DNA of 33,925 nucleotides from Gordonia sputi NBRC 100414. GTDB taxonomy: Bacteria > Actinomycetota > Actinomycetes > Mycobacteriales > Mycobacteriaceae. A program made the position numbers and the translations under genes. The notes below the pieces were generated by a model. That model was given only the letters and a program-made list of their open reading frames with translations, searched no databases and was not told the DNA's origin. Of this stretch, positions 25,924-33,925 are shown piece after piece. Numbering within the stretch: the stretch's first letter is position 1; each line of letters opens with the position of its first letter. The DNA lies in contig NZ_BAFC01000086.1 in the NCBI RefSeq assembly GCF_000248055.1, positions 1-33,925 of the forward strand. Reading direction: 5' to 3'.

Positions 25924-25929
25924 TACCCT
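25924..25929 (+). promoter_or_regulatory. -10 box of a leaderless epoxide hydrolase transcript
   Basis: TACCCT is followed by 6 nt and the ATG at 25936. There is no Shine-Dalgarno sequence, which also helps to fix this start. Confidence 0.45.
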
Positions 25930-25935
25930 TGGTTC

Positions 25936-27096
25936 ATGGCAGCCACCAGCGCGATCCGGCCGTTCATTCCACACACCGACCCGGCCGTCGTCGACGATCT
26001 TCGACGACGCCTCCAGACGACTCGGTGGACCGACGCTCCGGAAGGCAGTGGATGGTCGATGGGTACGGATGTGTCGTATCTGCGCGATCTCGCCGACTAC
26101 TGGCGCACGGATTTCGACTGGGCCGCAATCGAATCAACGATCGCCGAATTGCCTCACTTCACGGTCACCGTCGACGGCCTCGACATCCACGTTATCCACA
26201 GCCCTGCATCCGACCCCGACGCGGCATTTCCCGTCCTGCTGGCCCACGGCTGGCCCGACTGCTTCTGGCGATTCCTGAAGGTCATCCCGCTCCTCACCGA
26301 TCCCGCCGCACACGGCGCCGAGCCCGCCGACGCCTTCACGCTGATCGTTCCCGACATGCCGGGGTTCGGATACTCCGGTCATCCCAGTGGGCCGACGCCC
26401 GACACACGAGACATCGCGCGAATGTGGGGTCAACTGATGCAGGTGCTGGGGTACGACCGGTACGGCGTCGCCGGCGGCGACATGGGCAGCCACGTGGCCC
26501 GCTATCTCGCACTCGCCCATCCTGCCCGCGTCGTCGCGGTGCATCGAACCGACGCCGGGCTACCTCCCGCGACCATCGACAGGTCAACATTGAGTCCTGA
26601 GGAGATCGCCTGGATCGACGACGCCGCACGCTGGTCGGCCACCGAGGGCGCATACGCGGCTATGCACAGCACCAAACCCCAGACAGCCGCGATCGGCCTG
26701 GCCGATTCACCGGTGGGCGTGGCGTCGTGGATCGTCGAAAAGCTGCGGTCGTGGAGCGACTGCGACGGAGACCTCGACAGCATCTACACGAGAGACGAAA
26801 TCCTCACGCTCGTCACGCAATACTGGGTCACCAACACGATCGGATCGTCGATCCGCACATACCGAGCCAACGCGGCCATACCGGTCGAGGACCGTATGCG
26901 CTACGTCGACGTCCCGTCCGGGTTGTCGATCTTCGGCGGCGATGTTGTTCGACCGCCCCGCGCCTGGTTGGAACGTACCGCGAACACCGTTTACCACTCC
27001 GAGCCCAAGCACGGCGGCCACTTCGCACCGTTCGAGGTGCCGGAGAGCTACGCCACCGAACTGCGTACGTTCTTCCGTCCCTACCGCAACGCATGA
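25936..27096 (+). CDS. Epoxide hydrolase (alpha/beta-hydrolase, EHN domain)
   Basis: This 386-residue enzyme would open epoxides to diols through an aspartyl-ester intermediate. The N-terminal EHN region (RPFIPHTDPAVVDDLRRRL, then TRW) is followed by oxyanion motif HGWPD (104-108), the stretch VPDMPGFGYSG and the nucleophile elbow GGDMGSHVARY, with Asp182. The C-terminal His lies in HGGHFAPFE (about residue 366). The start at 25936 gives the typical EHN opening; an in-frame codon upstream would add non-conserved sequence. It precedes the DUF3556 gene by 91 bp, with a perfect palindrome between them. Natural substrate is unknown; lipid or xenobiotic epoxides are common for this group. Confidence 0.88.
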   Translation: MAATSAIRPFIPHTDPAVVDDLRRRLQTTRWTDAPEGSGWSMGTDVSYLRDLADYWRTDFDWAAIESTIAELPHFTVTVDGLDIHVIHSPASDPDAAFPVLLAHGWPDCFWRFLKVIPLLTDPAAHGAEPADAFTLIVPDMPGFGYSGHPSGPTPDTRDIARMWGQLMQVLGYDRYGVAGGDMGSHVARYLALAHPARVVAVHRTDAGLPPATIDRSTLSPEEIAWIDDAARWSATEGAYAAMHSTKPQTAAIGLADSPVGVASWIVEKLRSWSDCDGDLDSIYTRDEILTLVTQYWVTNTIGSSIRTYRANAAIPVEDRMRYVDVPSGLSIFGGDVVRPPRAWLERTANTVYHSEPKHGGHFAPFEVPESYATELRTFFRPYRNA

Positions 27097-27121
27097 GCGG
27101 CGTCGGAAACCACTGAACCCC

Positions 27122-27141
27122 AACCAAGCATTCGCTTGGTT
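27122..27141. promoter_or_regulatory. Perfect 20-bp palindrome, TetR-type operator candidate
   Basis: AACCAAGC (27122-27129) and GCTTGGTT (27134-27141) are perfect inverted arms around ATTC. It lies 25 bp after the epoxide hydrolase stop and 46 bp before the DUF3556 start. Its size and symmetry fit an operator for a dimeric TetR-family repressor. It could alternatively be a weak terminator for the hydrolase gene, since TTTGTT follows. Confidence 0.5.
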
Positions 27142-27187
27142 TGTTAACGTCCAGGCTGCGGCACCCATCGGCAGTGAGGGCGGAACA

Positions 27188-28939
27188 TTGGGGTTCATCA
27201 CACAGACCAGGCCCGACGTCGACTTCCCGACATGGAGTCAGGGCTCCCGAGCCGAGAAGATCCGGCCGATGGCACGCCAGTGGGCAGAGGTCGGGTTCGG
27301 CACCCCCGTGGTGTTGCACCTGTTCTACGTCGGCAAGATTCTGGCCTACGTGTTCGTCGGCTGGGCGATCGTCGCCGCGACGCCGGGCATCGGCGGGTTC
27401 TTCGACGTCGCGTCGTGGTACAGCGAGACGGTCGTCTTCCAGAAGGTCGTGCTCTACACGATGCTGTTCGAGGTCATCGGCCTCGGTTGCGGCTTCGGTC
27501 CGCTCAACAACCGCTTCTTCCCGCCGTTGGGCTCCATTCTGTACTGGTTGCGCCCCAGAACAATTCGTCAGCCACCGTGGCCCACACGTGTGCCACTGAC
27601 GCGCGGCGATGTGCGCGGCCCGGTCGACATCGCGCTCTACGCAGCACTTCTCGTGATTCTGGTTGTGGGACTCGTCAGTCCCGGTAGCAGGGAACTTCCC
27701 GATTTGAACTCGGCAACCGGCGCACTACCGCTGTGGGAGATCTGGACGATTCTTGTACTTCTCGCGCTGATCGGGTTGCGCGACAAGACAATCTTCCTCG
27801 CCGCGCGTGGCGAGGTGTACGGCGCGCTGTGCGTGACGTTCCTGTTCACCGGTGTCGACATGATCGTCGCCGCCAAGGTTGTCTTCCTGGTGATCTGGCT
27901 CGGTGCGGCGACGTCGAAGCTGAACAAGCACTTCCCGTTCGTGATCGCAACCATGATGTCGAACAACGCGGTCATCCGGTCTCCGAAGATGAAACGACTG
28001 TTCTTCGAAGACTTTCCGGACGATCTGCGGCCGGGTAGGCCATCGCGGTGGATCGCTCACTTCTCCACTGCGGTCGAGGGTCTCGTGCCGATCGTGCTGT
28101 TCTTCTCGCATGGAGGATGGCTCACGTGGGTTGCCGCGGCGATCATGCTGATCTTCCATTTCGGCATTCTCAGTTCCATTCCGATGGGAGTTCCGTTGGA
28201 GTGGAACGTCTTCATGATGTTCGGAGTTCTCGCACTCTTCGTCGGTCACGCCGATCTCGGCCTCGGCGACCTCGAGCAGCCGTGGTGGGTCGCCTTGCTG
28301 TTCGTGGTCATTGCGGGCACGGTGGTGATCGGAAACCTCTTCCCGCGCAAGGTGTCCTTCCTTCCTGGGATGCGCTACTACGCCGGAAACTGGGACACCG
28401 GGATCTGGTGCATGACACCGTCGGCGTCGGAGAAGTTGGAGAAGAACGTGGTGGCGATCGCGGCTTTGCCTGCATCGCAGCTACAGCGGATCTACGGCAG
28501 CCCGGAAGCGGCTCAGGTTGCGTTGTACATGGGATATGCGTTCCGCGCCTTCAACAGTCACGGTCGGGCGCTGTTCACGCTCGCACATCGCACGATGGCC
28601 GGGCACAACGAATCGGACTACATGCTCACCGACGGCGAACGTATCTGTTCGACGGCGATCGGCTGGAACTTCGGCGACGGTCACCTCTCCAACGAACAGC
28701 TGATCGCCTCGCTACAGAAGCGCTGCGAGTTCGAGCCGGGCGAGGTTCGGATTGTGCTCGTCGACGCCCAACCTATTCACACGCAGACCCAGCAGTATCG
28801 CCTGATCGACGCTGCGACAGGAGAATTCGAGCGCGGCTATGTCCGCGTCGCGGATCTGGTGACCCGTCAGCCGTGGGACGACGAGGTCCCGGTCACCGTG
28901 ACCTGGACAGCGACACACGCTGACCGGCAATCGCAGTGA
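27188..28939 (+). CDS. DUF3556 multi-pass membrane protein
   Basis: This 583-residue protein matches the DUF3556 family of Mycobacteriales. The start LGFITQTRPDVDFPTWSQ, followed by RAEKIRPMARQWAE and FGTPVVLHLFY, is the family opening, so the TTG at 27188 is chosen; GAGGG lies 7 nt upstream. About eight hydrophobic segments occur from residue 40 to 400, including ALYAALLVILVVGLV and MMFGVLALFVGHADLGL. The last 180 residues are soluble. Function is unknown; the family often sits near lipid or fatty-acid genes. The 3' end overlaps the convergent lipase gene by 47 bp. The palindrome upstream implies repressor control. Confidence 0.83.
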   Translation: MGFITQTRPDVDFPTWSQGSRAEKIRPMARQWAEVGFGTPVVLHLFYVGKILAYVFVGWAIVAATPGIGGFFDVASWYSETVVFQKVVLYTMLFEVIGLGCGFGPLNNRFFPPLGSILYWLRPRTIRQPPWPTRVPLTRGDVRGPVDIALYAALLVILVVGLVSPGSRELPDLNSATGALPLWEIWTILVLLALIGLRDKTIFLAARGEVYGALCVTFLFTGVDMIVAAKVVFLVIWLGAATSKLNKHFPFVIATMMSNNAVIRSPKMKRLFFEDFPDDLRPGRPSRWIAHFSTAVEGLVPIVLFFSHGGWLTWVAAAIMLIFHFGILSSIPMGVPLEWNVFMMFGVLALFVGHADLGLGDLEQPWWVALLFVVIAGTVVIGNLFPRKVSFLPGMRYYAGNWDTGIWCMTPSASEKLEKNVVAIAALPASQLQRIYGSPEAAQVALYMGYAFRAFNSHGRALFTLAHRTMAGHNESDYMLTDGERICSTAIGWNFGDGHLSNEQLIASLQKRCEFEPGEVRIVLVDAQPIHTQTQQYRLIDAATGEFERGYVRVADLVTRQPWDDEVPVTVTWTATHADRQSQ

Positions 28940-30149
28940 TCGTTTTGTCCTCGCCCGGCCGACCGTCGAGTCGATGGGTCAGCCAACTGACCGCGAGGGG
29001 CCCGGACAGCGGCAACAGCGAATAGTGTTCTGTGACAAGGTCGCGCACGTAGGTGACGGGCACGCCGAGATCACGGTACCGCTGCGCCTGCGCGTCGACG
29101 TCGGCAGCATCGATCACCTCGTCGTGCACCGCCTGCATGACCAGCAGCGGCACGGCGGGTGCATGTGTACCGAGTTGCAGGTCGTCCATCATCTTCACGA
29201 CGCCCGGATCCGCCAGCACGTCGGCAAGCGGGATGTCGAAGTAGTCGTCGAGATCGTGGTTGCGGAAGCGCCGGATCGCCGCGAGCGTCGGAAGAGTGGC
29301 GGCCTCGTCGAGGTTGTGGCGCCCGAATTCCGTTGCGTGCTCGGTGATCATGCGCTCGAGAGCGGGATAGACCCGACGCAGACCGGCCACCACGAGGATC
29401 GGAAGCCCTGCGTGCAGGCCACCGTTGAGCCGTAGCAGCGTCGACGCCATGTCGCCGACGGGCGAACCGAGAACGGCACCAACGATATTCAGCTCAGGTG
29501 CGTACTCCGGAGCCATCTCGGCGGCCCACGATGTGGCAAGTCCGCCACCCGAGTATCCCCACATTCCGATCGACGCGGTCGAGTCGAGGCCGAGAGGCTC
29601 GAATGCCAGCGCGGCCCGAATGCCGTCCAGCGCACGGTAACCCGGCTCACGGGGCGCTCCCCACGCACCCTTGGAGCCCTCGTGGTCGGGGATCGAGACC
29701 GCCCAACCCTTCGAGAGCGCACGACGCACCACCATGAATTCGAATGGTGCGACGGCGCGCGACGCGTCGGCACCCTTCTGCAGGGCATACGACGGGAAGC
29801 ACTGCGACGTCACCGCGTCGATCGCGCACTGGAACGACAGCACCGCCGGATTCGGATGCTTGGTGCGATCGGGCACGACGACCGTCGTGACAGTCGCGTC
29901 GGGATTGCCGTCGAGGTCGGTTGATCGATAGAGCAGCTGCCACGCCTGATGATTCGACGCCCAGAAGTTCTTGAGCTCGACCTGTCGTGACCGGATCACC
30001 TCACCGGGCCGGCAGTCACCGAGATGCGCCGGGGCGGCGTAGAAATGGTCGTCGACGGGCAGCAACGGACCGGCAGATACGTCGTCCTGATTGTCGTGTA
30101 CTGCGGGCGATGCACCTGCCGACGTCGTTGTCAGCGTTTGCGCTGTCAT
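28893..30149 (-). CDS. LIP-family lipase/esterase
   Basis: This 418-residue alpha/beta-hydrolase resembles the secretory lipase (LIP) family. The nucleophile motif is GYSGGG with Ser200; candidate partners are Asp in MQAVHDEVID and His in VTEHYSLLP near the C-terminus. Conserved blocks VRRALSKGWAVSIPDHEG and YRALDGIRAA precede the nucleophile. The ATG at 30149 is preceded by GAGGGGAG. Although the family name implies secretion, no convincing signal peptide is visible, so it may be cytoplasmic or use another route. Substrate is probably an acylglycerol or other ester. Confidence 0.82.
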   Translation of the reverse strand: MTAQTLTTTSAGASPAVHDNQDDVSAGPLLPVDDHFYAAPAHLGDCRPGEVIRSRQVELKNFWASNHQAWQLLYRSTDLDGNPDATVTTVVVPDRTKHPNPAVLSFQCAIDAVTSQCFPSYALQKGADASRAVAPFEFMVVRRALSKGWAVSIPDHEGSKGAWGAPREPGYRALDGIRAALAFEPLGLDSTASIGMWGYSGGGLATSWAAEMAPEYAPELNIVGAVLGSPVGDMASTLLRLNGGLHAGLPILVVAGLRRVYPALERMITEHATEFGRHNLDEAATLPTLAAIRRFRNHDLDDYFDIPLADVLADPGVVKMMDDLQLGTHAPAVPLLVMQAVHDEVIDAADVDAQAQRYRDLGVPVTYVRDLVTEHYSLLPLSGPLAVSWLTHRLDGRPGEDKTITAIAGQRVSLSRSR

Positions 30150-30213
30150 GTCACTCCCCTCGTTCGTACTTGTATTTACCAACATTGATCGCCGGTGGAG
30201 AATTCCGAGTCGC

Positions 30214-30241
30214 TCGTCTCATCTTCGAGCGAAAGAGACGA
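30214..30241. repeat. Inverted repeat in the lipase/TY-Chap divergent gap
   Basis: TCGTCTC (30214-30220) and GAGACGA (30235-30241) are perfect 7-nt arms. Inside, TTCG (30224-30227) and CGAA (30230-30233) add 4 pairs around a 2-nt gap. It lies 65 bp upstream of the lipase start and 118 bp upstream of the TY-Chap-like gene. It could be an operator or a leader hairpin. Confidence 0.3.
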
Positions 30242-30359
30242 AGCAACAGCTCTGAACTGGACAAACACGACGTGTCAGACCCTGCGACTACCTTGCATCT
30301 CGAACACACATTCGCACCTCGGCGAGTGCTCCAGGGTGCACAACAGGATGGGGAACCGC

Positions 30360-31655
30360 ATGTCCACCCACGGCTTCGACAATCTCATCGAGAACGCATG
30401 GCGCGAGTTTGCCGCCACGGTGACATCACGCGTACCCGACCTCGGGCGCAAGGAGTTTCTCGAGATCGCCCGCCAAGACGGCCAGCGATATCGCGTGCTG
30501 CTCGTCTTCACCAAGACGGGTTCTGGAAAGGTGAGGTGCACGCTCGACGGCACTGCGCTGCCGTGGGCCGGGCGGGCGGAGTGGATGCGCATTCGCGGTC
30601 GCCTGGCACAGCTCGGGTGGCGGTTTCTCCCCCGAAAGGGCCAGCACATCGCCGAATCCGGCCAGCGTGACGCAAGCTCCGTCGCCGACATCGCCGTGTC
30701 GACGCTGCGCGAGATCTTCGACGTTGCTCACCCCGTGTTCGTCACGGTGAACGATCCCTTCGGCACGCACCCCGACGCGGGGCAGGTCGACGAGACCGCG
30801 GCCGCCACCGAACGTCAGCTGACCGTCGTTCCGCAGGCGCCCGACCGAAGCGTCGAGCCGCCGACGGATGAGCACTACACCGCCGAGATGCGTGAGATGG
30901 CCGCAGCCATGGATGCGCTTCCCGAATGCATCGCTCCCGGGTTCGTCATCTCGGGTGTCGACGAACTACTCGAAGTCACCCGGAGCGTGCTCGCGAGGCA
31001 TTTCGGATGGCAGGTGTCGGTCGTCAACGGGTGCATCGAACTGCCCGCGCTCGACGCCGTACCGTGCACGATTGTCGGTTCTGATCTGGGTCCGAGCCTC
31101 GTACTCACGACGACGCTCACGCACCGACTCCTCGATCCCGCACTTCTCGGCACTCTGACCACCGAATACTCGTCGAGGTGTGCGGGGATCACCTTCGTGG
31201 TCCACGATCAGCACGTCTATGCACAGCGGATCGTCGACGCCGCGGTGTTCCATCCGCACAACCTCGACGCGGCGCTGCGCACCTGGCGGCGCTTTCTGAA
31301 CAATGAGGCAGGCGAGCTGATCGACGCGCTCAACGCCGGCGGCCCCGGTGCTCACACCTGCGCACAGAGCTCCGTACCCGTCGGGCTCCAGACGTTGTTC
31401 GACTTGGGCTTCTCCGAAGCACTCACACCCGAACGCGTCCTGCATCTGACGAACGGGAAGGTCGGTCGGCTCACCGACTATCTCCGTGTGTGTCGCGAGC
31501 TCCTCGCCAACGCCAAGGCGTTGGCCGCGGAATCGCAAATCCGTGGCGCCGCGCCGGAGGAGATCGAATTGCACACGGACACAGTGGATTTCTACCGCCA
31601 GTTCTGCCTCCTGCTCGAGCAGGCGATCACTCGCGCGACCCCGAAAGGTGCGTGA
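30360..31655 (+). CDS. TY-Chap-like protein (YbjN/chaperone-like domains)
   Basis: This 431-residue soluble protein resembles actinobacterial TY-Chap proteins, whose domains are related to YbjN and type III secretion chaperones. The N-terminal domain (about 1-125: HGFDNLIENAWREFAATV ... REIFDVAHP) is followed by a linker, a central domain (about 165-290, with GVDELLEVTRSVLARHFGWQ) and a helical C-terminal domain. The recognition is from overall pattern, so moderate. The ATG at 30360 has GGGG 7 nt upstream; the frame is open to 30195, but the added residues look non-coding. Biological role is not established. Confidence 0.68.
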   Translation: MSTHGFDNLIENAWREFAATVTSRVPDLGRKEFLEIARQDGQRYRVLLVFTKTGSGKVRCTLDGTALPWAGRAEWMRIRGRLAQLGWRFLPRKGQHIAESGQRDASSVADIAVSTLREIFDVAHPVFVTVNDPFGTHPDAGQVDETAAATERQLTVVPQAPDRSVEPPTDEHYTAEMREMAAAMDALPECIAPGFVISGVDELLEVTRSVLARHFGWQVSVVNGCIELPALDAVPCTIVGSDLGPSLVLTTTLTHRLLDPALLGTLTTEYSSRCAGITFVVHDQHVYAQRIVDAAVFHPHNLDAALRTWRRFLNNEAGELIDALNAGGPGAHTCAQSSVPVGLQTLFDLGFSEALTPERVLHLTNGKVGRLTDYLRVCRELLANAKALAAESQIRGAAPEEIELHTDTVDFYRQFCLLLEQAITRATPKGA

Positions 31656-31668
31656 CGCGATGGGCGCA

Positions 31669-31674
31669 TATCGT
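31669..31674 (+). promoter_or_regulatory. -10 box of a leaderless acetyltransferase transcript
   Basis: TATCGT is followed by 7 nt and the ATG at 31682, with no ribosome-binding site. Confidence 0.45.
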
Positions 31675-31681
31675 CGAGTGA

Positions 31682-32395
31682 ATGGCGAGTGTTCTTCCCC
31701 CCGACGGCCCGGTTCGTGATGAGACAGTCCTCGACAACCCCGCCCGTTCCGCCCTCCTCGGGCCGCATTCGCGATTCGCACAGACACACGGCGACGCGCT
31801 GCGCTACCCCGCCGACGTCGCACCGTGGTGCGCCCTGCCGGATGATCCGACGATCTCCGACTGGGAGGATGCGGCAGAGCTTGTCGGTCCCGACGGCTCC
31901 ATCACGCTCGCCACCGTCACCGTCGAGCCGCCGGAGGGCTGGACGAGCACGATGCGGATAACCGGCGTGCAGATGATCGGGGCCGCCGTCGAGGGATATA
32001 CCGACCCGCGGGTGGTCGAACTCGACGACTCCGACGTCGACGACATGCTCGATCTCGTGGAAAGGACGCGGCCGGGGCCGTTTCGACGCCACACCATCGA
32101 TCTCGGTACCTACCTGGGTATCCGACGCGACGGCAAGCTGATCGCGATGGCAGGCGAACGCATGCATCCGCCTGGGTGGAGTGAGGTCAGCGCGGTCTGC
32201 ACCGACCCGGCGTTCCGTGGAGAGGGATTGGCCAGGGCGGTGGTCCTCGCGGTCGTGGAGGTGATTCGCGAGCGCGGTGACCTGCCGTTCCTCCATGCGT
32301 CGGCCGACAATGTCTCGGCGATCCGGCTCTACGAGAACGTGGGTTTCACCCGTCGACGGAAGGCGATCTTCCAGGCTGTGCGCGCTCCGCAGTGA
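31682..32395 (+). CDS. GNAT family N-acetyltransferase (FR47-like)
   Basis: This 237-residue protein has a C-terminal GNAT domain. The acetyl-CoA loop region VCTDPAFRGEGLARAVV carries the R-G-x-G-x-A pattern (about 178-185), and the closing LHASADNVSAIRLYENVGF is motif B. The N-terminal 110 residues are less conserved. The ATG at 31682 follows the previous stop by 26 nt, with its own -10 box. The acceptor substrate is unknown. It ends 22 nt before the deaminase gene, so the two may be co-transcribed. Confidence 0.85.
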   Translation: MASVLPPDGPVRDETVLDNPARSALLGPHSRFAQTHGDALRYPADVAPWCALPDDPTISDWEDAAELVGPDGSITLATVTVEPPEGWTSTMRITGVQMIGAAVEGYTDPRVVELDDSDVDDMLDLVERTRPGPFRRHTIDLGTYLGIRRDGKLIAMAGERMHPPGWSEVSAVCTDPAFRGEGLARAVVLAVVEVIRERGDLPFLHASADNVSAIRLYENVGFTRRRKAIFQAVRAPQ

Positions 32396-32417
32396 GGCGC
32401 CCGGCAGGATGGGTGCC

Positions 32418-33374
32418 ATGGACGACGCCGAGCTGCTGACACTGCCCAAAGCCGAACTGCACATCCACATCGAGGGCACCCTCGAACCGGAGATGGTGTT
32501 CGACCTGGCAGCCCGCAACAACGTCGCACTCCCCTACGCGTCCGTCGACCAGCTGCGAGCTGCGCACGCCTTCGCCGACCTTCCCCACTTCCTCGACCTC
32601 TACTACGCGTGCATGGCCGTGCTGCGTACCGAAGACGACTTCGCCGATCTCGCCGCCGCTTATCTGCGCAAGGCGGCGGCGCAGGGTGTCACGCATGCGG
32701 AGATCTTCTTCGACCCACAGGCGCACACATCGCGCGGCGTCGACCTCGGTGTCGTCGTACGCGGGCTTCGCCGTGGACTCGATACGGCGTCGGCGGAAAC
32801 ACGTGTGCATGCCGATCTCATCGCGTGCTTCCTACGCGACCGGCCGGTGTCGGAGGCTCTCGACACCCTCGACGCGTTGGAGCCGTTCTTCGGCAACCTC
32901 ATCGGGGTCGGACTCGATTCGGCCGAAGTCGGCTTTCCGCCAGGACAATTCGCGCCTGTCTTCGACCGTGCGCGGGAGGCGGGCCTGCATGTCGTGGCGC
33001 ACGCAGGAGAAGAGGGTCCGGCTCAGTACATCTGGGAGGCCCTCGACGTGTTGGGGATCGAGCGCGTCGATCACGGCGTCCGCGCCCTCGAAGACCCTGC
33101 ACTACTCAGGCGCCTGGCCGCCGATCGAATCCCGCTCACCACGTGCCCGCTGTCGAATGTCCGGCTGCGCGGCGTCGAGAAGCTCTCTGACCATCCGCTT
33201 CTCGACCTGCTCGACGCCGGGCTGGTAGTCACCATCAACTCCGACGATCCAGCCTATTTCGGCGGGTATGTCGGCGACGCGTTCGTCGAGGCGCGGCGCG
33301 AGCTCGACCTGAGCGAAGAACAACTTCGCGCCATCGCACAGTTCTCGTTCGACGCATCCTTCACGGCGCCCTGA
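32418..33374 (+). CDS. Adenine deaminase, type 2 (adenosine deaminase superfamily)
   Basis: This 318-residue enzyme would hydrolyse adenine to hypoxanthine and ammonia in purine salvage. Zinc ligands are His15 and His17 (ELHIHIEGTLEPE), His195 (HAGEEG, with catalytic Glu198) and Asp276 (NSDDPAYFGG); His219 in VDHGVRALED is the active-site base. HIEGTLEPE and the run IFFDPQAHTSRG match the bacterial adenine-deaminase type 2 group rather than true adenosine deaminases, which is the basis for the call; adenosine deaminase remains the alternative. The ATG at 32418 is preferred; CAGGAT 7 nt before it could be a -10 box for leaderless expression. A strong hairpin follows. Confidence 0.85.
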   Translation: MDDAELLTLPKAELHIHIEGTLEPEMVFDLAARNNVALPYASVDQLRAAHAFADLPHFLDLYYACMAVLRTEDDFADLAAAYLRKAAAQGVTHAEIFFDPQAHTSRGVDLGVVVRGLRRGLDTASAETRVHADLIACFLRDRPVSEALDTLDALEPFFGNLIGVGLDSAEVGFPPGQFAPVFDRAREAGLHVVAHAGEEGPAQYIWEALDVLGIERVDHGVRALEDPALLRRLAADRIPLTTCPLSNVRLRGVEKLSDHPLLDLLDAGLVVTINSDDPAYFGGYVGDAFVEARRELDLSEEQLRAIAQFSFDASFTAP

Positions 33375-33413
33375 AACAGTGCGCAGCAGGCACATTCGCG
33401 ATGACACGTGGCT

Positions 33414-33448
33414 CGGGCGGGTCCGACCACGAAGGTCGGCCCCGCCCG
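33414..33448. terminator. Strong bidirectional terminator hairpin
   Basis: CGGGCGGG (33414-33421) pairs with CCCGCCCG (33441-33448), and CCGACC (33423-33428) pairs with GGTCGG (33434-33439), with one T-C mismatch and a 5-nt loop. It lies between the convergent deaminase and secreted-protein genes and can serve both. No T-tract is present. Confidence 0.75.
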
Positions 33449-33483
33449 ATCGCAGACAGCCGTAGCTGCGCTGGCTCACAGCG

Positions 33484-33918
33484 TCACAGTGCGAGGCAGA
33501 GGCTGCCGAGGTTGAGACCCTGCGAGACCGGGATGTTGCTCAGCGTCTTGACCGACGGCGAGAACGGATTCCGGAACTGGATGGCCGTGAGGTTGTGGCT
33601 TCCCGCAGTCGACGGCGTCCACTTGAAGGTCGCCTTGCCTGCGACCGGCACAACCGTGCCGACGGTGACGGAGCCGTCCCGCAACGTAACGGGATTCGTC
33701 GCCCCTACGCCGGAGACCGGAACGGCGATGTCGTAGGTACAGGTGGTGGCGAACTTGCCGCCGAGCCCGGGCGTCGCCTGCGGTACGTCGACGGTTGCCG
33801 ACGCCGGCGCGGCGAGCGCGATGGTCACCGCGCCGGCGCCTGCGGCGAGAGCTGCCGTCACTGTGGCACGACGGGTGCGCCGACTTGTTCGTTGCTTCCG
33901 AATTGTGTTCTCGGACAT
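33484..33918 (-). CDS. Secreted beta-rich protein of unknown function
   Basis: This 144-residue protein begins with an Arg-rich n-region and hydrophobic stretch (TAALAAGAGAVTIALA, cleavage near ASA-TV), a Sec-type signal peptide; the RRTRR run is not a clear Tat motif. The mature part is rich in Val/Thr/Gly with KATFKWTPSTAGSHNLTA, which resembles an immunoglobulin-like extracellular repeat. The two cysteines left after cleavage may pair. AGGA lies just before the ATG at 33918, close to the window edge. No specific function can be assigned. Confidence 0.75.
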   Translation of the reverse strand: MSENTIRKQRTSRRTRRATVTAALAAGAGAVTIALAAPASATVDVPQATPGLGGKFATTCTYDIAVPVSGVGATNPVTLRDGSVTVGTVVPVAGKATFKWTPSTAGSHNLTAIQFRNPFSPSVKTLSNIPVSQGLNLGSLCLAL

Positions 33919-33925
33919 TAGTCCT

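Noticed and set aside
30195..30359. N-terminal extension of the TY-Chap-like gene to 30195
   Set aside because: The added 55 residues are low in family-like content and cross an inverted repeat; the ATG at 30360 has a better ribosome-binding site.

Overview
The window reads as chromosome of a high-GC actinobacterium of the order Mycobacteriales, most likely Gordonia or a close relative such as Williamsia or Rhodococcus. The evidence is the family content (a DUF3556 membrane protein, an MPT63-like secreted protein, a PASTA lipoprotein, an excalibur protein, a TY-Chap-like protein, a LIP-type lipase) and the frequent leaderless starts, where a TANNNT box sits 6-7 nt before the start codon. The genus is an inference.

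Positions 739-11678 form a foreign, visibly lower-GC island with TTA codons and tight operon overlaps. It encodes a DNA phosphorothioation (Dnd) system. The cysteine desulfurase dndA is divergent from dndB-dndC-dndD-dndE and a sixth gene, a phosphorothioation-associated putative methyltransferase that abuts dndE. DndA mobilises sulfur from cysteine; DndC (PP-loop, Fe-S), DndD (SMC-like ATPase) and DndE place it in the DNA backbone; DndB (DGQHR family) probably regulates the cluster. An imperfect palindrome in the dndA/dndB divergent promoter is a candidate operator. No dndFGH restriction genes are visible. Instead the island ends with a reverse-strand pair: a second, larger DGQHR-domain protein, disrupted by an apparent frameshift, and an HNH endonuclease with an extra zinc-binding module. 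This pair is the best candidate for a non-canonical restriction or effector arm. A gene-free stretch between the two operons carries an 87-nt nested inverted repeat.

From 11854 onward the sequence looks like ordinary host chromosome. 11854-15677 holds a fatty-acid-CoA ligase, an excalibur protein, a fragment of a zinc-type oxidoreductase, a PASTA lipoprotein and a lipoprotein-type N-acetylmuramoyl-L-alanine amidase. 15705-21926 is a block of nucleic-acid enzymes: an HNH endonuclease, a SWIM-SNF2 helicase and a divergent NERD-nuclease/SF1-helicase.

21994-33918 holds mostly metabolic and envelope genes: an MPT63-like secreted protein, a compositionally distinct gene of unknown function, an FMN-binding stress protein, a ketopantoate-reductase-like enzyme, a small hypothetical protein, a DUF2853 protein, an epoxide hydrolase, a DUF3556 membrane protein behind a perfect 20-bp palindrome, a lipase, a TY-Chap-like protein, a GNAT acetyltransferase, a type 2 adenine deaminase and a secreted protein. 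No rRNA, intact tRNA, CRISPR array or intact transposase was seen.
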